Assembly: GCA_016712415.1 (NCBI GenBank)
Contig: JADJRC010000050.1
Span: 248,001 to 312,000, forward strand
DNA length: 64,000 nt
Origin: Lewinellaceae bacterium
GTDB lineage: Bacteria; Bacteroidota; Bacteroidia; Chitinophagales; Saprospiraceae
Direction of reading: 5' to 3'
Every line of letters begins with the position of its first letter. The stretch's first letter is position 1. The notes beneath the pieces are model-generated. The model had not been told where the DNA came from. It worked only from the letters and a program-made list of their open reading frames with translations, and searched no databases. Position numbers and translations under genes: made by a program. Positions 1 through 8,520 of the stretch are shown one piece after another.

Positions 1-1323
1 AGTTACCGCTGGAGCGATCTGGACTTTGAGGCCAACGCCAAAGAGGGCATCGCCATCGACTGGCCGATCCGGTACAAGGATATTGCCCCCTGGTACGATT
101 ATGTGGAAACCTTCGCCGGCATCAGCGGTTCGCTGGAAGGCTTGCCCCAATTGCCCGACGGCAAGTTTCTGCCTCCCATGGAACTCAATATCGTGGAAAA
201 GGACGTCGCCGCCCGCATCAAGGCCAAATACGACCACCGCCGCCTGATCATCGGCAGGGTGGCCAACCTTACCCAGCCGCACAACGGCCGGGCCAGCTGC
301 CAATACCGCAACCTGTGCAGCCGCGGCTGTCCCTTCGGCGCCTATTTCAGCACACAATCCGCCACTTTGCCCGCAGCCGTTGCAACAGGCAACCTTACCC
401 TTCGCCCCTACTCGATTGTCAACCAGATACTGTACGACAAAAACAAAAAACGCGCAAAAGGCGTGCTGGTGATCGACGCCGAAACGATGCAAACCATTGA
501 ATACGAGGCTAAAGTGATCTTTGTATGCGGCTCTACGCTCGGCTCCACCTTCCTGCTGCTCAATTCCATCGAACTGGGCGGACTGCCCGACGGGCTCGGC
601 AACACCAGCGGACAACTCGGACACAACCTGATGGATCACCACTTCCGCTGCGGCGCAGGGGGCAAGGTAGAAGGCTACGACGATAAGGTCACCTACGGGC
701 GCCGGGCCAACGGCATTTACATCCCCCGCTTCCGCAACCTGTTCGGCGACAAACGCGATTACCTGCGCGGCTTCGGCTACCAGGGCGGCGCCAGCCGGGA
801 AGGCTGGGGACGCGAAATTGCAGAACTCAATATCGGCGGCGCCTTCAAGGATGCCCTCAGCGAGCCGGGACCCTGGACAATCGGATTCGGAGGGTTCGGC
901 GAAATGCTGCCCTATTACGACAACAAGGTCACGATCGATAAATCGAAAAAAGACAAATGGGGACAGTATGTGCTGGCTATCGACTGCGAACTCAAGGACA
1001 ACGAAAATAAAATGCGCAAGGACATGATGTCCGATGCCGCCGAAATGCTGGAAGCCAGCGGCGTGAAAGAGGTCACCACTTACGACAACGGTTCTTTCCC
1101 CGGCATGGCTATCCATGAAATGGGAACGGCGCGCATGGGCAACGACCCCAAAAACTCCGTACTCAACCGCTGGAACCAGATGCACGATGTGCCCAATGTG
1201 TTCGTCACCGACGGCTCCTGCATGACCTCTATAGCCTGCGTGAACCCTTCGCTGACTTTCATGGCATTGACGGCACGCGCTGCGGATTATGCTGTGGAGG
1301 AAATGAAAAAAGGAAACCTGTAA
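1..1323 (+). CDS. GMC-family oxidoreductase, large (FAD) subunit, 5' end outside the window
   Basis: The frame is open from base 1 with no start codon, so the N-terminus with the FAD-binding Rossmann motif lies upstream of the window. What remains matches the glucose-methanol-choline (GMC) oxidoreductase family, close to gluconate 2-dehydrogenase/sugar dehydrogenase large subunits. There is a Cys-rich stretch (CQYRNLCSRGCPFG) near the middle. The C-terminal GMC domain carries the catalytic His in IHEMGTARMG and the FAD-contacting CVNPSLT motif just before the end. The next gene, 50 bp downstream, encodes a subunit-3-type protein. That pairing is typical of membrane-associated FAD dehydrogenases that oxidise a sugar or alcohol and pass electrons to the respiratory chain. 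The substrate cannot be told from sequence. An older internal ATG at 103 is not the true start, because homologous sequence continues upstream. Confidence 0.9.
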   Translation, partial: SYRWSDLDFEANAKEGIAIDWPIRYKDIAPWYDYVETFAGISGSLEGLPQLPDGKFLPPMELNIVEKDVAARIKAKYDHRRLIIGRVANLTQPHNGRASCQYRNLCSRGCPFGAYFSTQSATLPAAVATGNLTLRPYSIVNQILYDKNKKRAKGVLVIDAETMQTIEYEAKVIFVCGSTLGSTFLLLNSIELGGLPDGLGNTSGQLGHNLMDHHFRCGAGGKVEGYDDKVTYGRRANGIYIPRFRNLFGDKRDYLRGFGYQGGASREGWGREIAELNIGGAFKDALSEPGPWTIGFGGFGEMLPYYDNKVTIDKSKKDKWGQYVLAIDCELKDNENKMRKDMMSDAAEMLEASGVKEVTTYDNGSFPGMAIHEMGTARMGNDPKNSVLNRWNQMHDVPNVFVTDGSCMTSIACVNPSLTFMALTARAADYAVEEMKKGNL

Positions 1324-1373
1324 AGCGGATTCAATATCCGCATCACATTTTTGACCATTACAACTTTTATCAT

Positions 1374-1967
1374 ATGAACCGACGCGAATTGCTCCAACGC
1401 AGCGCCCTTGTCATCGGCGGCAGCCTGCTTGGCGCTGAAAGCCTGCTGGCAAAAAACATCGACTGGGATGCCCTGGACAACCTTCCTGAGGACTACAAAG
1501 GCATCGGCCTGTTTACCAAGGCGCAAATCAAACTCATGAATGAGGTAGCCGATACTATTCTGCCTGCCACCACAACCCCCGGCGCCAAGGCGGCAAAAGT
1601 CGGGCAGTTTATGGCTGTTATCGTAAGCGATTGCTACGAGCCGGACGACCAGAAACGATTCATGGACGGGTTGACAACCCTGCAGGCGGAGTGCAAAAAA
1701 CGCTTCGCGAAGTCGTCGTACCTGAAACTCACGCCCGGGCAGCGCACAGAACTACTGGTCGCACTGGATGCAGAACAGAAAGACTTCCAGAAAAGCAAAA
1801 AGAAAGACGATCCCTCGCACTATTTCCGGGTCATCAAAGACCTTGTTGTATGGGGCTACTTCACTTCGGAAATCGGCGCCACCCAGGCGCTCCGTTTTGT
1901 GGAATACCCCGGTCGTTATGAAACGATCGACTACAAGAAGGGCGACAGAGCCTGGGGTGGATACTGA
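1374..1967 (+). CDS. Gluconate 2-dehydrogenase subunit 3 family protein (Tat signal)
   Basis: This 197-residue protein begins MNRRELLQRSALVIGGS, a twin-arginine-like export signal (RR followed by a hydrophobic stretch), so it is probably exported folded with its partner. The rest matches the gluconate 2-dehydrogenase subunit 3 family: an early helix with ADTILPATTTPGAKAA, and a C-terminal SEIGATQAL plus an aromatic YPGRYETIDY segment. Subunit 3 proteins accompany GMC-type flavoprotein large subunits and are needed for their assembly or export. The gene follows the large subunit by 50 bp on the same strand, so the two are probably cotranscribed. No cytochrome c subunit is visible in the window. 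Function beyond that of a dehydrogenase accessory subunit is inference. Confidence 0.85.
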   Translation: MNRRELLQRSALVIGGSLLGAESLLAKNIDWDALDNLPEDYKGIGLFTKAQIKLMNEVADTILPATTTPGAKAAKVGQFMAVIVSDCYEPDDQKRFMDGLTTLQAECKKRFAKSSYLKLTPGQRTELLVALDAEQKDFQKSKKKDDPSHYFRVIKDLVVWGYFTSEIGATQALRFVEYPGRYETIDYKKGDRAWGGY

Positions 1968-1974
1968 TCCCCCT

Positions 1975-2976
1975 TCAAAGTACCTGAAATCCGTGGACGT
2001 ACGGATCGTCGTCGTCCAGGATGATATGGTTGAAGCCGTGGATGATGGCCCAGCCTTCGATGCTGGGGATAATGGCTGGTTTGCCGTCGAGGGTTGAGGT
2101 GGCTTCGATGCGGCCGGTGAAGCGGGACCCAATAATACTTTCATGGATAAAATCTTCGCCGGGAAGCAGTTTTCCCTGAGCATACCATTGTGCCATTCGC
2201 GCTGAAGTACCCGTCCCGCAGGGCGACCGGTCGATGGCTTTATCCCCATAGAAAACGGCATTGCGGGCCGTGGAGCTGGGGTCGATCGTTTTTCCTGTCC
2301 ATTGAATGTGGCTCATGCCGTGAATGGTCGGGTTTTCCGGATGGACGAATACATGCTGTTCGTTCACCTTTAACCGGATCTCGCGGGCCCAGGCAATCAG
2401 TTGACCGGCGGTGAAGTGCTCCATACCGGGAAAATGCTCCTGCGGGTCGATTATGCCGTAAAAATTGCCTCCATAGGCAACGTCGAGCCGGAGCCGGCCC
2501 AGATCGGAACACGCCACTTCGATGCCTTCCGAGTGCAGATAGGACGCAACATTTCGGATTTTCACCGATTTCACCTTTTTCCCCTCCTGCACGTATTCGA
2601 CGAGTACAAGGCCTGCCGGGACCTCAAGGCGCAGTCGGCCGGGCGTTTTGGGGGTGATCAGGCCCTGTTCGACGGCGACGGTGACCGTACCGATGGTACC
2701 GTGCCCGCACATGGGCAGGCAACCGCTCGTTTCGATAAACAGCACGCCAGCATCGTTGGCCGGATCGGCGGGCGGATAGAGGATACTGCCCGACATCATG
2801 TCGTGGCCGCGCGGTTCAAACATCAGCCCGCACCGTATCCAGTCGTATTCGCGCAAAAAATGCTGGCGTTTTTCGCTCATGTCCGCGCCTTCGAGCGCCG
2901 GGCCGCCGCCCGCCACCACGCGCACGGGATTGCCGCAGGTATGAGCGTCAATGCAAAAAAAGGAATGTACAGCCAT
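1975..2976 (-). CDS. 4-hydroxyproline epimerase (proline racemase family)
   Basis: The 333-residue protein is of normal length for the proline racemase superfamily. Both catalytic cysteines are visible and fall at the textbook positions: Cys90 in PMCGHGTIG and Cys253 in SPCGTGTSAR. Two cysteines mean a racemase/epimerase rather than a trans-3-hydroxyproline dehydratase, where one position is Ser or Thr. Family knowledge gives the reaction: interconversion of trans-4-hydroxy-L-proline and cis-4-hydroxy-D-proline, the first step of bacterial hydroxyproline use. The gene downstream of a DapA-family lyase (gap of 10 bp, same strand) supports this over proline racemase. Hydroxyproline would come from collagen-like protein or plant and algal glycoprotein. 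No D-amino-acid dehydrogenase or semialdehyde dehydrogenase is seen here. Confidence 0.88.
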   Translation of the reverse strand: MAVHSFFCIDAHTCGNPVRVVAGGGPALEGADMSEKRQHFLREYDWIRCGLMFEPRGHDMMSGSILYPPADPANDAGVLFIETSGCLPMCGHGTIGTVTVAVEQGLITPKTPGRLRLEVPAGLVLVEYVQEGKKVKSVKIRNVASYLHSEGIEVACSDLGRLRLDVAYGGNFYGIIDPQEHFPGMEHFTAGQLIAWAREIRLKVNEQHVFVHPENPTIHGMSHIQWTGKTIDPSSTARNAVFYGDKAIDRSPCGTGTSARMAQWYAQGKLLPGEDFIHESIIGSRFTGRIEATSTLDGKPAIIPSIEGWAIIHGFNHIILDDDDPYVHGFQVL

Positions 2977-2986
2977 CGATACAGAT

Positions 2987-3898
2987 TCAGATCACAAGAG
3001 TCGGCAATTCCGGCCTTGTACGCAAACCTTCTTTTACGATATGGATCACCCGCTCGCGTTCTTCGCCCGACAGGGGAAGCCGCGGCGCCCGCACGTATTC
3101 GGTTCCGAGGCCGGTCATGTGTTCGGCCAGTTTGATATACTGTACCAGTTTCGGATGGATATCGAGTTCCAGCAACGGCAAAAACCAGCGGTAAATGGCC
3201 AGGGCTTCCTCTGTCCAGTCGGCCTTGACGAGGTTGTACACCGCAACCGTTTCAGCCGGGAATGCGCAGACCAGTCCGGCCACCCACCCGTCGGCGCCCA
3301 TGAGCAGTTCCTCCATAGCCAGGGTGTCGACGCCGCAAAGTATTTTCAGGCGATCGCCAAACGCATTTTTCAGCCTGGTCACATTCGACACGTCGCGCGT
3401 GGATTCCTTAACAGCCTGAATATGAGGATGGTGCAGCAGTTCTTCAAACATGGCGAGCGTCACTTCCGTTTTATAATCTACCGGATTGTTGTAGATCATG
3501 ATCGGCAATGGCGTGGCGTCTGCAATTTCCCGGAACCAGGCTACCGTTTCCCGGTGATCCGATTTATAGCGCATGGGAGGCAGCACCATGAGCCCGTTGG
3601 CGCCCAGTTTTTCGGCCTGCCTGGCCATCGCGACGGCATTGCGGGTGGAGCCTTCGGCGATGTTGACGACAACAGGCACCCTTCCCGATACCGTTTCAAG
3701 GGAAAATTCCACTAATTGATTCTTTTCGGATTCCGTCAAAGTGCTTGACTCTCCCAATGTACCGCCCAGAATGATGCCGCTGACACCTGCTGCAATCTGG
3801 GCTTCCAGGTTAACACCAAAGGTTTCCAGATCGAGGGCATCGTCGGGTGTAAACTTTGTCGTGACGGCGGGAAACACGCCGGTCCAGTCTGTATGCAT
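2987..3898 (-). CDS. DapA-family Schiff-base lyase, probable hydroxyproline-pathway enzyme
   Basis: The 303-residue protein has the dihydrodipicolinate synthase/N-acetylneuraminate lyase TIM-barrel fold. The early GGTLGESSTLTESEK segment, Tyr136 in IMIYNNP and the Schiff-base Lys164 in QAVKEST are all present. The family covers DapA, NanA, KDG aldolase and 1-pyrroline-4-hydroxy-2-carboxylate deaminase. Because the gene is directly upstream of a hydroxyproline epimerase on the same strand, with 10 bp between them, deamination of pyrroline-4-hydroxy-2-carboxylate to 2-oxoglutarate semialdehyde is the best inference. Lysine biosynthesis (true DapA) is less likely from this context. The start at 3898 is the only one that leaves the N-terminal MHTDWTGVFPAV segment of the family. 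Confidence 0.8.
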   Translation of the reverse strand: MHTDWTGVFPAVTTKFTPDDALDLETFGVNLEAQIAAGVSGIILGGTLGESSTLTESEKNQLVEFSLETVSGRVPVVVNIAEGSTRNAVAMARQAEKLGANGLMVLPPMRYKSDHRETVAWFREIADATPLPIMIYNNPVDYKTEVTLAMFEELLHHPHIQAVKESTRDVSNVTRLKNAFGDRLKILCGVDTLAMEELLMGADGWVAGLVCAFPAETVAVYNLVKADWTEEALAIYRWFLPLLELDIHPKLVQYIKLAEHMTGLGTEYVRAPRLPLSGEERERVIHIVKEGLRTRPELPTLVI

Positions 3899-4003
3899 GA
3901 TGGTGGGTTGGTTTTATCTGAAATAATTGAAAAAACATGCGTGGCGGACGGTAAAAGTATTGCGGAGTTGCCATACCCTGTTTGTCATATGCTAAAAAAC
4001 AAA

Positions 4004-4035
4004 GGGCCGGCGTACCTTTTAAAAGACGCCGGCCC
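4004..4035 (-). terminator. Intrinsic terminator of the hsp20 gene
   Basis: A 9-bp perfect stem (GGGCCGGCG at 4004-4012, CGCCGGCCC at 4027-4035) with an AT-rich 14-nt loop is followed, read on the minus strand, by a T-rich run (TTTGTTTTTTAG). It sits 24 bp past the hsp20 stop codon. Confidence 0.8.
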
Positions 4036-4058
4036 GAACATTACAAGGAGGAACGTAA

Positions 4059-4496
4059 TTATTTAACTGCAACAGTTTTTGCAGATTTTTCCAATTCTGG
4101 CTTCACTACTTTAGGTATGGTAATTTTCAATACACCGTCTTCGTATTTCGCCCCGATATCGTCGCTGTTAATATTTTCGGGAAGCGTAAAATAACGGTTG
4201 AACGAAGCATATTTCCATTCGCGCCGCGTAAACTCGTCGTCTTTGTCTTCTTTCTCCTCCTTCATATTAGCGCTTATGTTCAGATAACCGTCTTTCACCT
4301 CTATTTTGAAGTCGTCTTTTTTGTAACCGGGCGCTGCTACGTCGACTTTGAACGCCTTTTTGTTTTCGGTTACATTGACTGCCGGCATGTTGGCATTATT
4401 GCTCCAGAATTCATCGGTTTTATCGGAAAAAAAGTCATCCATCCAGTTGAAAACACTGGGAAAGCGCAGTTCCGGGTTCCATTTAATGAGTGACAT
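4059..4496 (-). CDS. Small heat-shock protein, Hsp20/alpha-crystallin family
   Basis: The 145-residue protein has the IbpA/Hsp18-type layout: a short N-terminal arm (MSLIKWNPELRFPSVFNWMD), an alpha-crystallin domain at about residues 40-130 with PGYKKDDFKIEV and YEDGVLKITIPK, and a Lys-rich tail. Such proteins are ATP-independent holdases that bind unfolding proteins during stress. The frame is open further upstream to 4586, but the start at 4496 is chosen because it is preceded by a strong Shine-Dalgarno (GGAGG at 4503-4507), rare in this phylum, and because the family starts here. The gene is divergent from the ABC exporter at 4689 and followed by a clear terminator, so it is monocistronic. 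Confidence 0.92.
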   Translation of the reverse strand: MSLIKWNPELRFPSVFNWMDDFFSDKTDEFWSNNANMPAVNVTENKKAFKVDVAAPGYKKDDFKIEVKDGYLNISANMKEEKEDKDDEFTRREWKYASFNRYFTLPENINSDDIGAKYEDGVLKITIPKVVKPELEKSAKTVAVK

Positions 4497-4502
4497 AATA
4501 AA

Positions 4503-4507
4503 CCTCC
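4503..4507 (-). promoter_or_regulatory. Shine-Dalgarno that fixes the hsp20 start
   Basis: AAGGAGGTTTATT ATG on the minus strand is a near-ideal ribosome-binding site, which most genes in this window lack. It favours the 145-codon start over the longer 175-codon frame. Confidence 0.75.
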
Positions 4508-4688
4508 TTTTTGAATTTGTGAATCGGATTGGTTTGCAATACAAATGTAGTCCCGGCAGACTTGTAATGTCATTGACATCGGTCAATTCCGGGTTTGATT
4601 GTCGTCAGTCTTCCACCCCGTCCGGTCAAATTATGGTCAGTTATCAACTTTTAACCAAATTATCGGTTAGGCTGCTGAAATTTGCACC

Positions 4689-6533
4689 ATGGATAATAAG
4701 GAGACTGCCCGCCCTAAACTCACCCGTGAAAATCTGCGCGAAGCGCTGAAGATTTTCCAATACATTCGTCCGTACCGAATCCAGTTCATTTTCGGCCTGT
4801 TCCTGCTCTTTCTCGGCAGCACCGTTTTTCTTGTCTTTCCAAAGATCATCGGCGAAATGCTCGACGTGGCTCAGGGGAAGGTCCGCACCGATATCGACCT
4901 GCGCCAGATAGGCGTCTGGCTGGTGGGCATCCTGGTTTTTCAGGGCATAGTTTCCTATCTGCGGGTCATGATGTTTGCACAGGTCAGTGAAAAGGGCACA
5001 GCAGATATCCGCGTGGCCCTGTACCGGCGCCTGATCTCCCTGCCCATCGTTTTTTTTGAAAAAAGCCGCGTCGGCGAACTGGTCAGCCGCCTGACCAACG
5101 ACGTGGAAAAACTGTACAACACCTTTTATTTTATCCTCGCCGAGTTTCTGCGGCAGATCATCATCCTCGTCGGAGGTATCGGCGTCCTGCTCTGGATGTC
5201 GGCCCGGCTGGCCGGCGTCATGCTGGCCATTTTTCCGGTGATTGTGATAGGCGCCATGTTTTTCGGGCGCTGGGTGCGCAAACTGTCCAAAGAACGACAA
5301 AACAAACTGGCGGAAACAAATACCATCCTCGACGAGACGCTTCAGTCCATTTACGCTGTAAAGGCATTTACCAACGAACTTTTTGAGAGCCACCGTTACG
5401 CCCGTTCCAATGAATCGGTCGTAAACGTATCGATGCGATACGCCAAAGGGCGCGCGATATTCGCTGTATTCATCATTACCATGCTTTTCGGCGCCTTGTT
5501 TTTTGTCATTGGCTACGGCATGTACATGGTGCAGCAGGACGCCGGGCTGCCGCCCGGCCCTGGCCGCTTTACCGCCGGCGACCTCATCGCGTTCGTCACG
5601 TACACGGCGGTTATCGGGGGCTCCATAGCCAGTCTGGGAAATTTTTACACCGAACTCGTGGGCGCTGTCGGCGCAACAGAACGCGTCAGGGAAATACTCA
5701 AATCACCTTCGGAGACAGAGGAGCGTCCACGCGGCAACCTCCATGCCGGCCGTTTGCGCGGCAACATCTCCTTTAAAAACATTCGCTTCTCCTACCCTAC
5801 CCGCGCCGACGTCGTAGTGTTGAAAGATGTCAGTCTGGAAATTCCTGCCGGAAAAAAAGTAGCCCTTGTAGGACAAAGCGGCGCGGGAAAATCGACGATC
5901 ATGCAGTTGTTGCTGCAATTCCATTTCGCCGAAAGCGGGAGCATATCCATCGACGGCAACAGCATTTACGACTATGACCTGGAGTCGTACAGGTCCAACT
6001 TTGCCATTGTGCCACAGGAAGTTATCCTGTTTGGCGGCACCATACGGGAAAACATTCTGTACGGCAAGCCGGAAGCGACGGAAGAAGAGATCATTGAGGC
6101 CGCACGCCAGGCAAACGCATGGGATTTCATTTCCAGGTTTCCGGAAAAACTGGAAACAATCGTCGGAGAACGCGGCATCAAACTGTCGGGCGGGCAGCGC
6201 CAGCGCATCGCCATTGCCCGCGCGATCCTGCGCAACCCGTCGATCCTGCTGCTCGACGAGGCCACCTCTTCGCTCGACGCCGAATCGGAAAAGGTTGTGC
6301 AGGAGGCACTTAACAACCTCATGGAAAACCGCACGAGCATTATTATCGCCCACCGCCTGGCTACCATCCGCGATGTGGATTGTATCTACGTCCTTGAAGG
6401 TGGGCATATTGTTGAACAAGGCACCCACGCCGAACTTTCGGAAATCCCCAACGGCGTGTACAGCAGCCTGGCGCGATTGCAGTTCGAGTCGATCGCTGCC
6501 GGTAACCGCGATTTAATAAGTGCCAAGTTTTAA
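4689..6533 (+). CDS. MsbA-like ABC exporter (fused membrane and ATPase domains)
   Basis: The 614-residue protein is a half-size type IV ABC exporter. The N-terminal ~330 residues form the six-helix transmembrane domain (hydrophobic segments starting around residues 35, 75, 150 and 265). The ATPase domain has Walker A VGQSGAGKST, the signature LSGGQRQRIAIARAI, Walker B ILLLDEATSSLD and the H-loop IIIAHRLATIRD. The family exports lipids, lipid A precursors, peptides or drugs as a homodimer. Bacteroidota carry several such genes, and the one here cannot be assigned a substrate. The start is ATG at 4689. The gene is divergent from hsp20 and ends just before a repeat block, so it seems to be a single-gene unit. 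Confidence 0.92.
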   Translation: MDNKETARPKLTRENLREALKIFQYIRPYRIQFIFGLFLLFLGSTVFLVFPKIIGEMLDVAQGKVRTDIDLRQIGVWLVGILVFQGIVSYLRVMMFAQVSEKGTADIRVALYRRLISLPIVFFEKSRVGELVSRLTNDVEKLYNTFYFILAEFLRQIIILVGGIGVLLWMSARLAGVMLAIFPVIVIGAMFFGRWVRKLSKERQNKLAETNTILDETLQSIYAVKAFTNELFESHRYARSNESVVNVSMRYAKGRAIFAVFIITMLFGALFFVIGYGMYMVQQDAGLPPGPGRFTAGDLIAFVTYTAVIGGSIASLGNFYTELVGAVGATERVREILKSPSETEERPRGNLHAGRLRGNISFKNIRFSYPTRADVVVLKDVSLEIPAGKKVALVGQSGAGKSTIMQLLLQFHFAESGSISIDGNSIYDYDLESYRSNFAIVPQEVILFGGTIRENILYGKPEATEEEIIEAARQANAWDFISRFPEKLETIVGERGIKLSGGQRQRIAIARAILRNPSILLLDEATSSLDAESEKVVQEALNNLMENRTSIIIAHRLATIRDVDCIYVLEGGHIVEQGTHAELSEIPNGVYSSLARLQFESIAAGNRDLISAKF

Positions 6534-6540
6534 GATACCC

Positions 6541-6662
6541 ACCTCACCACTTACCACTTATCACTCACCACTTATCATCACTTATCACTCACCACTTACC
6601 ACTTATCACTCACCACTTACCACTTATCACTCACCACTTATCACTTATCACTCACCACTTCC
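6541..6662 (+). repeat. Tandem CACTTACCAC/CACTTATCAC repeat block
   Basis: About 120 bp of imperfect tandem repeats based on CACCACTTACCACTTATCACT fill the whole gap between the ABC exporter and the hemH start codon. The reverse complement (GTGGTAAGTG) recurs at 8444-8499, and related arms occur at 60106-60127 and 60299-60320, so this is a dispersed intergenic repeat family. Confidence 0.9.
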
Positions 6663-7673
6663 ATGACCGGTATCCTCCTCGTCAATCTCGGCACACCCGA
6701 CGCACCTACCCGCGGCGCCGTGTATCGTTATCTAAAGGAATTCCTGCTCGACCCGCGGGTGATTGATATTAATCCCGTTGCGCGTAACCTGCTCGTACGG
6801 GGCATTATCGCGCCGTTTCGTTCGGGTAAATCCGCCGAAGCATACCGGGAACTGTGGACGGAAAACGGTTCGCCGTTGAAATTCTACGGAGAGCGGCTGG
6901 CGGCGCAAGTCGGGGAAATACTCGGCCCGAATTACGTCGTCGAACTGGCCATGCGGTACCAGTCGCCGTCGATTGCATCAGCCATCGGCCGACTGATGCA
7001 GGCCAGGGTGGAGAAGATCAAGGTTTTTACCCTTTTCCCGCAATATGCCAGCGCCACCACCGGCTCGGTGCACGAAGAGGTGATGCGGGTGCTGTCCGGC
7101 CAACAAATCGTACCTGCAGTGGAAATGATCAGTTCGTATGCTACCTGGGAACCGATGATTACCCTTTTTGCCGAAAATGCCCGGAAATTTGACCTTGCCA
7201 CATACGATCATATCCTGTTCAGTTACCACGGACTGCCACAGCGGCAGTTGCGCAAGGCCGATGCTTTTAACCACTGCCTCCAAAGCAGCGATTGTTGCGA
7301 AACGCTGACGGATACCAACCGCTTCTGCTACTCGGCACAGTGTTATGCCACGACAAGAGCCATTGCCGCGCAGTTGCAACTGGCCCCGGAGCGATACAGT
7401 GTCTGCTTCCAGAGCCGGCTGGGCCGTGACCCATGGACGCAGCCCTACACTGTGCGCATGATTGAAAACCTGGCAAAAAGCGGCGCCAAACGACTGCTGG
7501 TGTTTTGCCCGGCATTTACGGCAGATTGCCTCGAGACGGTGATCGAGATCGGCAGCGAATACCGCGACGATTTTATCAAATGGGGCGGCGAGCAAATCGA
7601 CCTGGTGGAAAGCCTGAACGACAAACCGGCCTGGGCCGCTGCCGTTTCAGGGTACCTGCGCGAACCGGCTTAG
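6663..7673 (+). CDS. hemH: Ferrochelatase
   Basis: The 336-residue protein has the standard HemH start TGILLVNLGTPDAPT and the catalytic-site motif LFSYHGLPQRQL with the active His. It also has the C-terminal LLVFCPAFTADCLETVIEI segment, which carries conserved Glu residues. It inserts ferrous iron into protoporphyrin IX (or coproporphyrin III) at the last step of heme synthesis. A cluster of cysteines (HCLQSSDCCETL followed by CYSAQC) in the second half is usual in Bacteroidota ferrochelatases. No other heme genes are adjacent. The gene is set between tandem repeat blocks, and the ATG lies directly against the upstream one, so its promoter must be within the repeats or upstream of them. Confidence 0.95.
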   Translation: MTGILLVNLGTPDAPTRGAVYRYLKEFLLDPRVIDINPVARNLLVRGIIAPFRSGKSAEAYRELWTENGSPLKFYGERLAAQVGEILGPNYVVELAMRYQSPSIASAIGRLMQARVEKIKVFTLFPQYASATTGSVHEEVMRVLSGQQIVPAVEMISSYATWEPMITLFAENARKFDLATYDHILFSYHGLPQRQLRKADAFNHCLQSSDCCETLTDTNRFCYSAQCYATTRAIAAQLQLAPERYSVCFQSRLGRDPWTQPYTVRMIENLAKSGAKRLLVFCPAFTADCLETVIEIGSEYRDDFIKWGGEQIDLVESLNDKPAWAAAVSGYLREPA

Positions 7674-7784
7674 CCATACAGCCCGGCGACTTTCGGCGTT
7701 TTTCAAAAACATTCGCGCGCATCCTGCGTTTTTGTGCAACCCCGGTTATGATACCGGCGTCCAAAACCAGACAAATTCGCTCCT

Positions 7785-8447
7785 ATGCTCCCAACTTTCT
7801 TTTCGCGGCCTTTATTCGCATTCGTGCTCCAGATTCTGGTTGTCGCACAACTCCACGCCCAAAAGGAAAAAGACGGCTGGATATTTAAAAATGAAAAAGA
7901 CGGCGTCAAGGTCTATTACAAAAAAACCTCGGACGTACACGAAATTAAACTGATCACTTCGATCAAGTCCTCCCTTTCGGGTATCACCCATTTATTCAAT
8001 GAAGTAGATGATTATACCAAATGGGGCTACAAGTTGGCCGAAGCGCGACTGCTGAAAAAAGTCAACGAAAAGGAGTTTTACTACTATACCAGACTCGACT
8101 TCCCCTGGCCGCTCAACGACCGCGACCTGATCCTGCATACCAAACTGGAGCAGGACTCCACCACCAAACACGTCACCTCTACCAGTGTGGCCAAACCCGC
8201 TTACCTGCCGGAAACCAAGGACAATATCCGGATCAAAAGCACCACCACCAAGTGGACGCTCGTGCCTGGCGAAAACGGCTGGGTGTATGTGGAATACTAT
8301 ATCAACTCCAACCCGGGCGGCAACATACCCGACTGGCTGGTCAACATGGCTATCGACGTCGGGCCGCGCGAGACGATTAAAAACATGCGCAAAATCCTGA
8401 AAGAACCGAAGTACCAGGCGGCTAAACTTGCGTTTATCAAGGAGTGA
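7785..8447 (+). CDS. START-domain lipid-binding-like protein, exported
   Basis: The 220-residue protein begins with a hydrophobic signal peptide ending around VAQLHAQ. It then shows a START-like (StAR-related lipid transfer) helix-grip fold: GWIFKNEKDGVKVYYKK, a central WPLNDRDLIL segment and a C-terminal amphipathic helix with GPRETIKNMRKIL. START domains bind hydrophobic ligands in a cavity. In Bacteroidota such exported versions are common, and their ligand is unknown. The stop codon overlaps the beginning of a GTGGTAAGTG repeat block. Spacing from hemH is 111 bp, so cotranscription with it is possible but not shown. Confidence 0.82.
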   Translation: MLPTFFSRPLFAFVLQILVVAQLHAQKEKDGWIFKNEKDGVKVYYKKTSDVHEIKLITSIKSSLSGITHLFNEVDDYTKWGYKLAEARLLKKVNEKEFYYYTRLDFPWPLNDRDLILHTKLEQDSTTKHVTSTSVAKPAYLPETKDNIRIKSTTTKWTLVPGENGWVYVEYYINSNPGGNIPDWLVNMAIDVGPRETIKNMRKILKEPKYQAAKLAFIKE

Positions 8448-8499
8448 GTGGTAGTGGTAAGTGGTAAGTGGTAAGTGGTAAGTGATAAGTGGTAAGTGA
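8444..8499 (+). repeat. GTGGTAAGTG tandem repeat, inverted relative to the block at 6541
   Basis: About five near-perfect copies of GTGGTAAGTG/GATAAGTG are present. It is the reverse complement of the family upstream of hemH, so the hemH-START pair is bracketed by inverted copies. It overlaps the last codon and stop of the START gene. Confidence 0.88.
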
Positions 8500-8520
8500 C
8501 AGGCGTTTACAGCGATTCAA

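Noticed and set aside
6541..6662. Possible CRISPR or replication-origin iterons
   Set aside because: The units are short, degenerate and without spacers. No dnaA or rep gene is near, and the family recurs at other gene ends.
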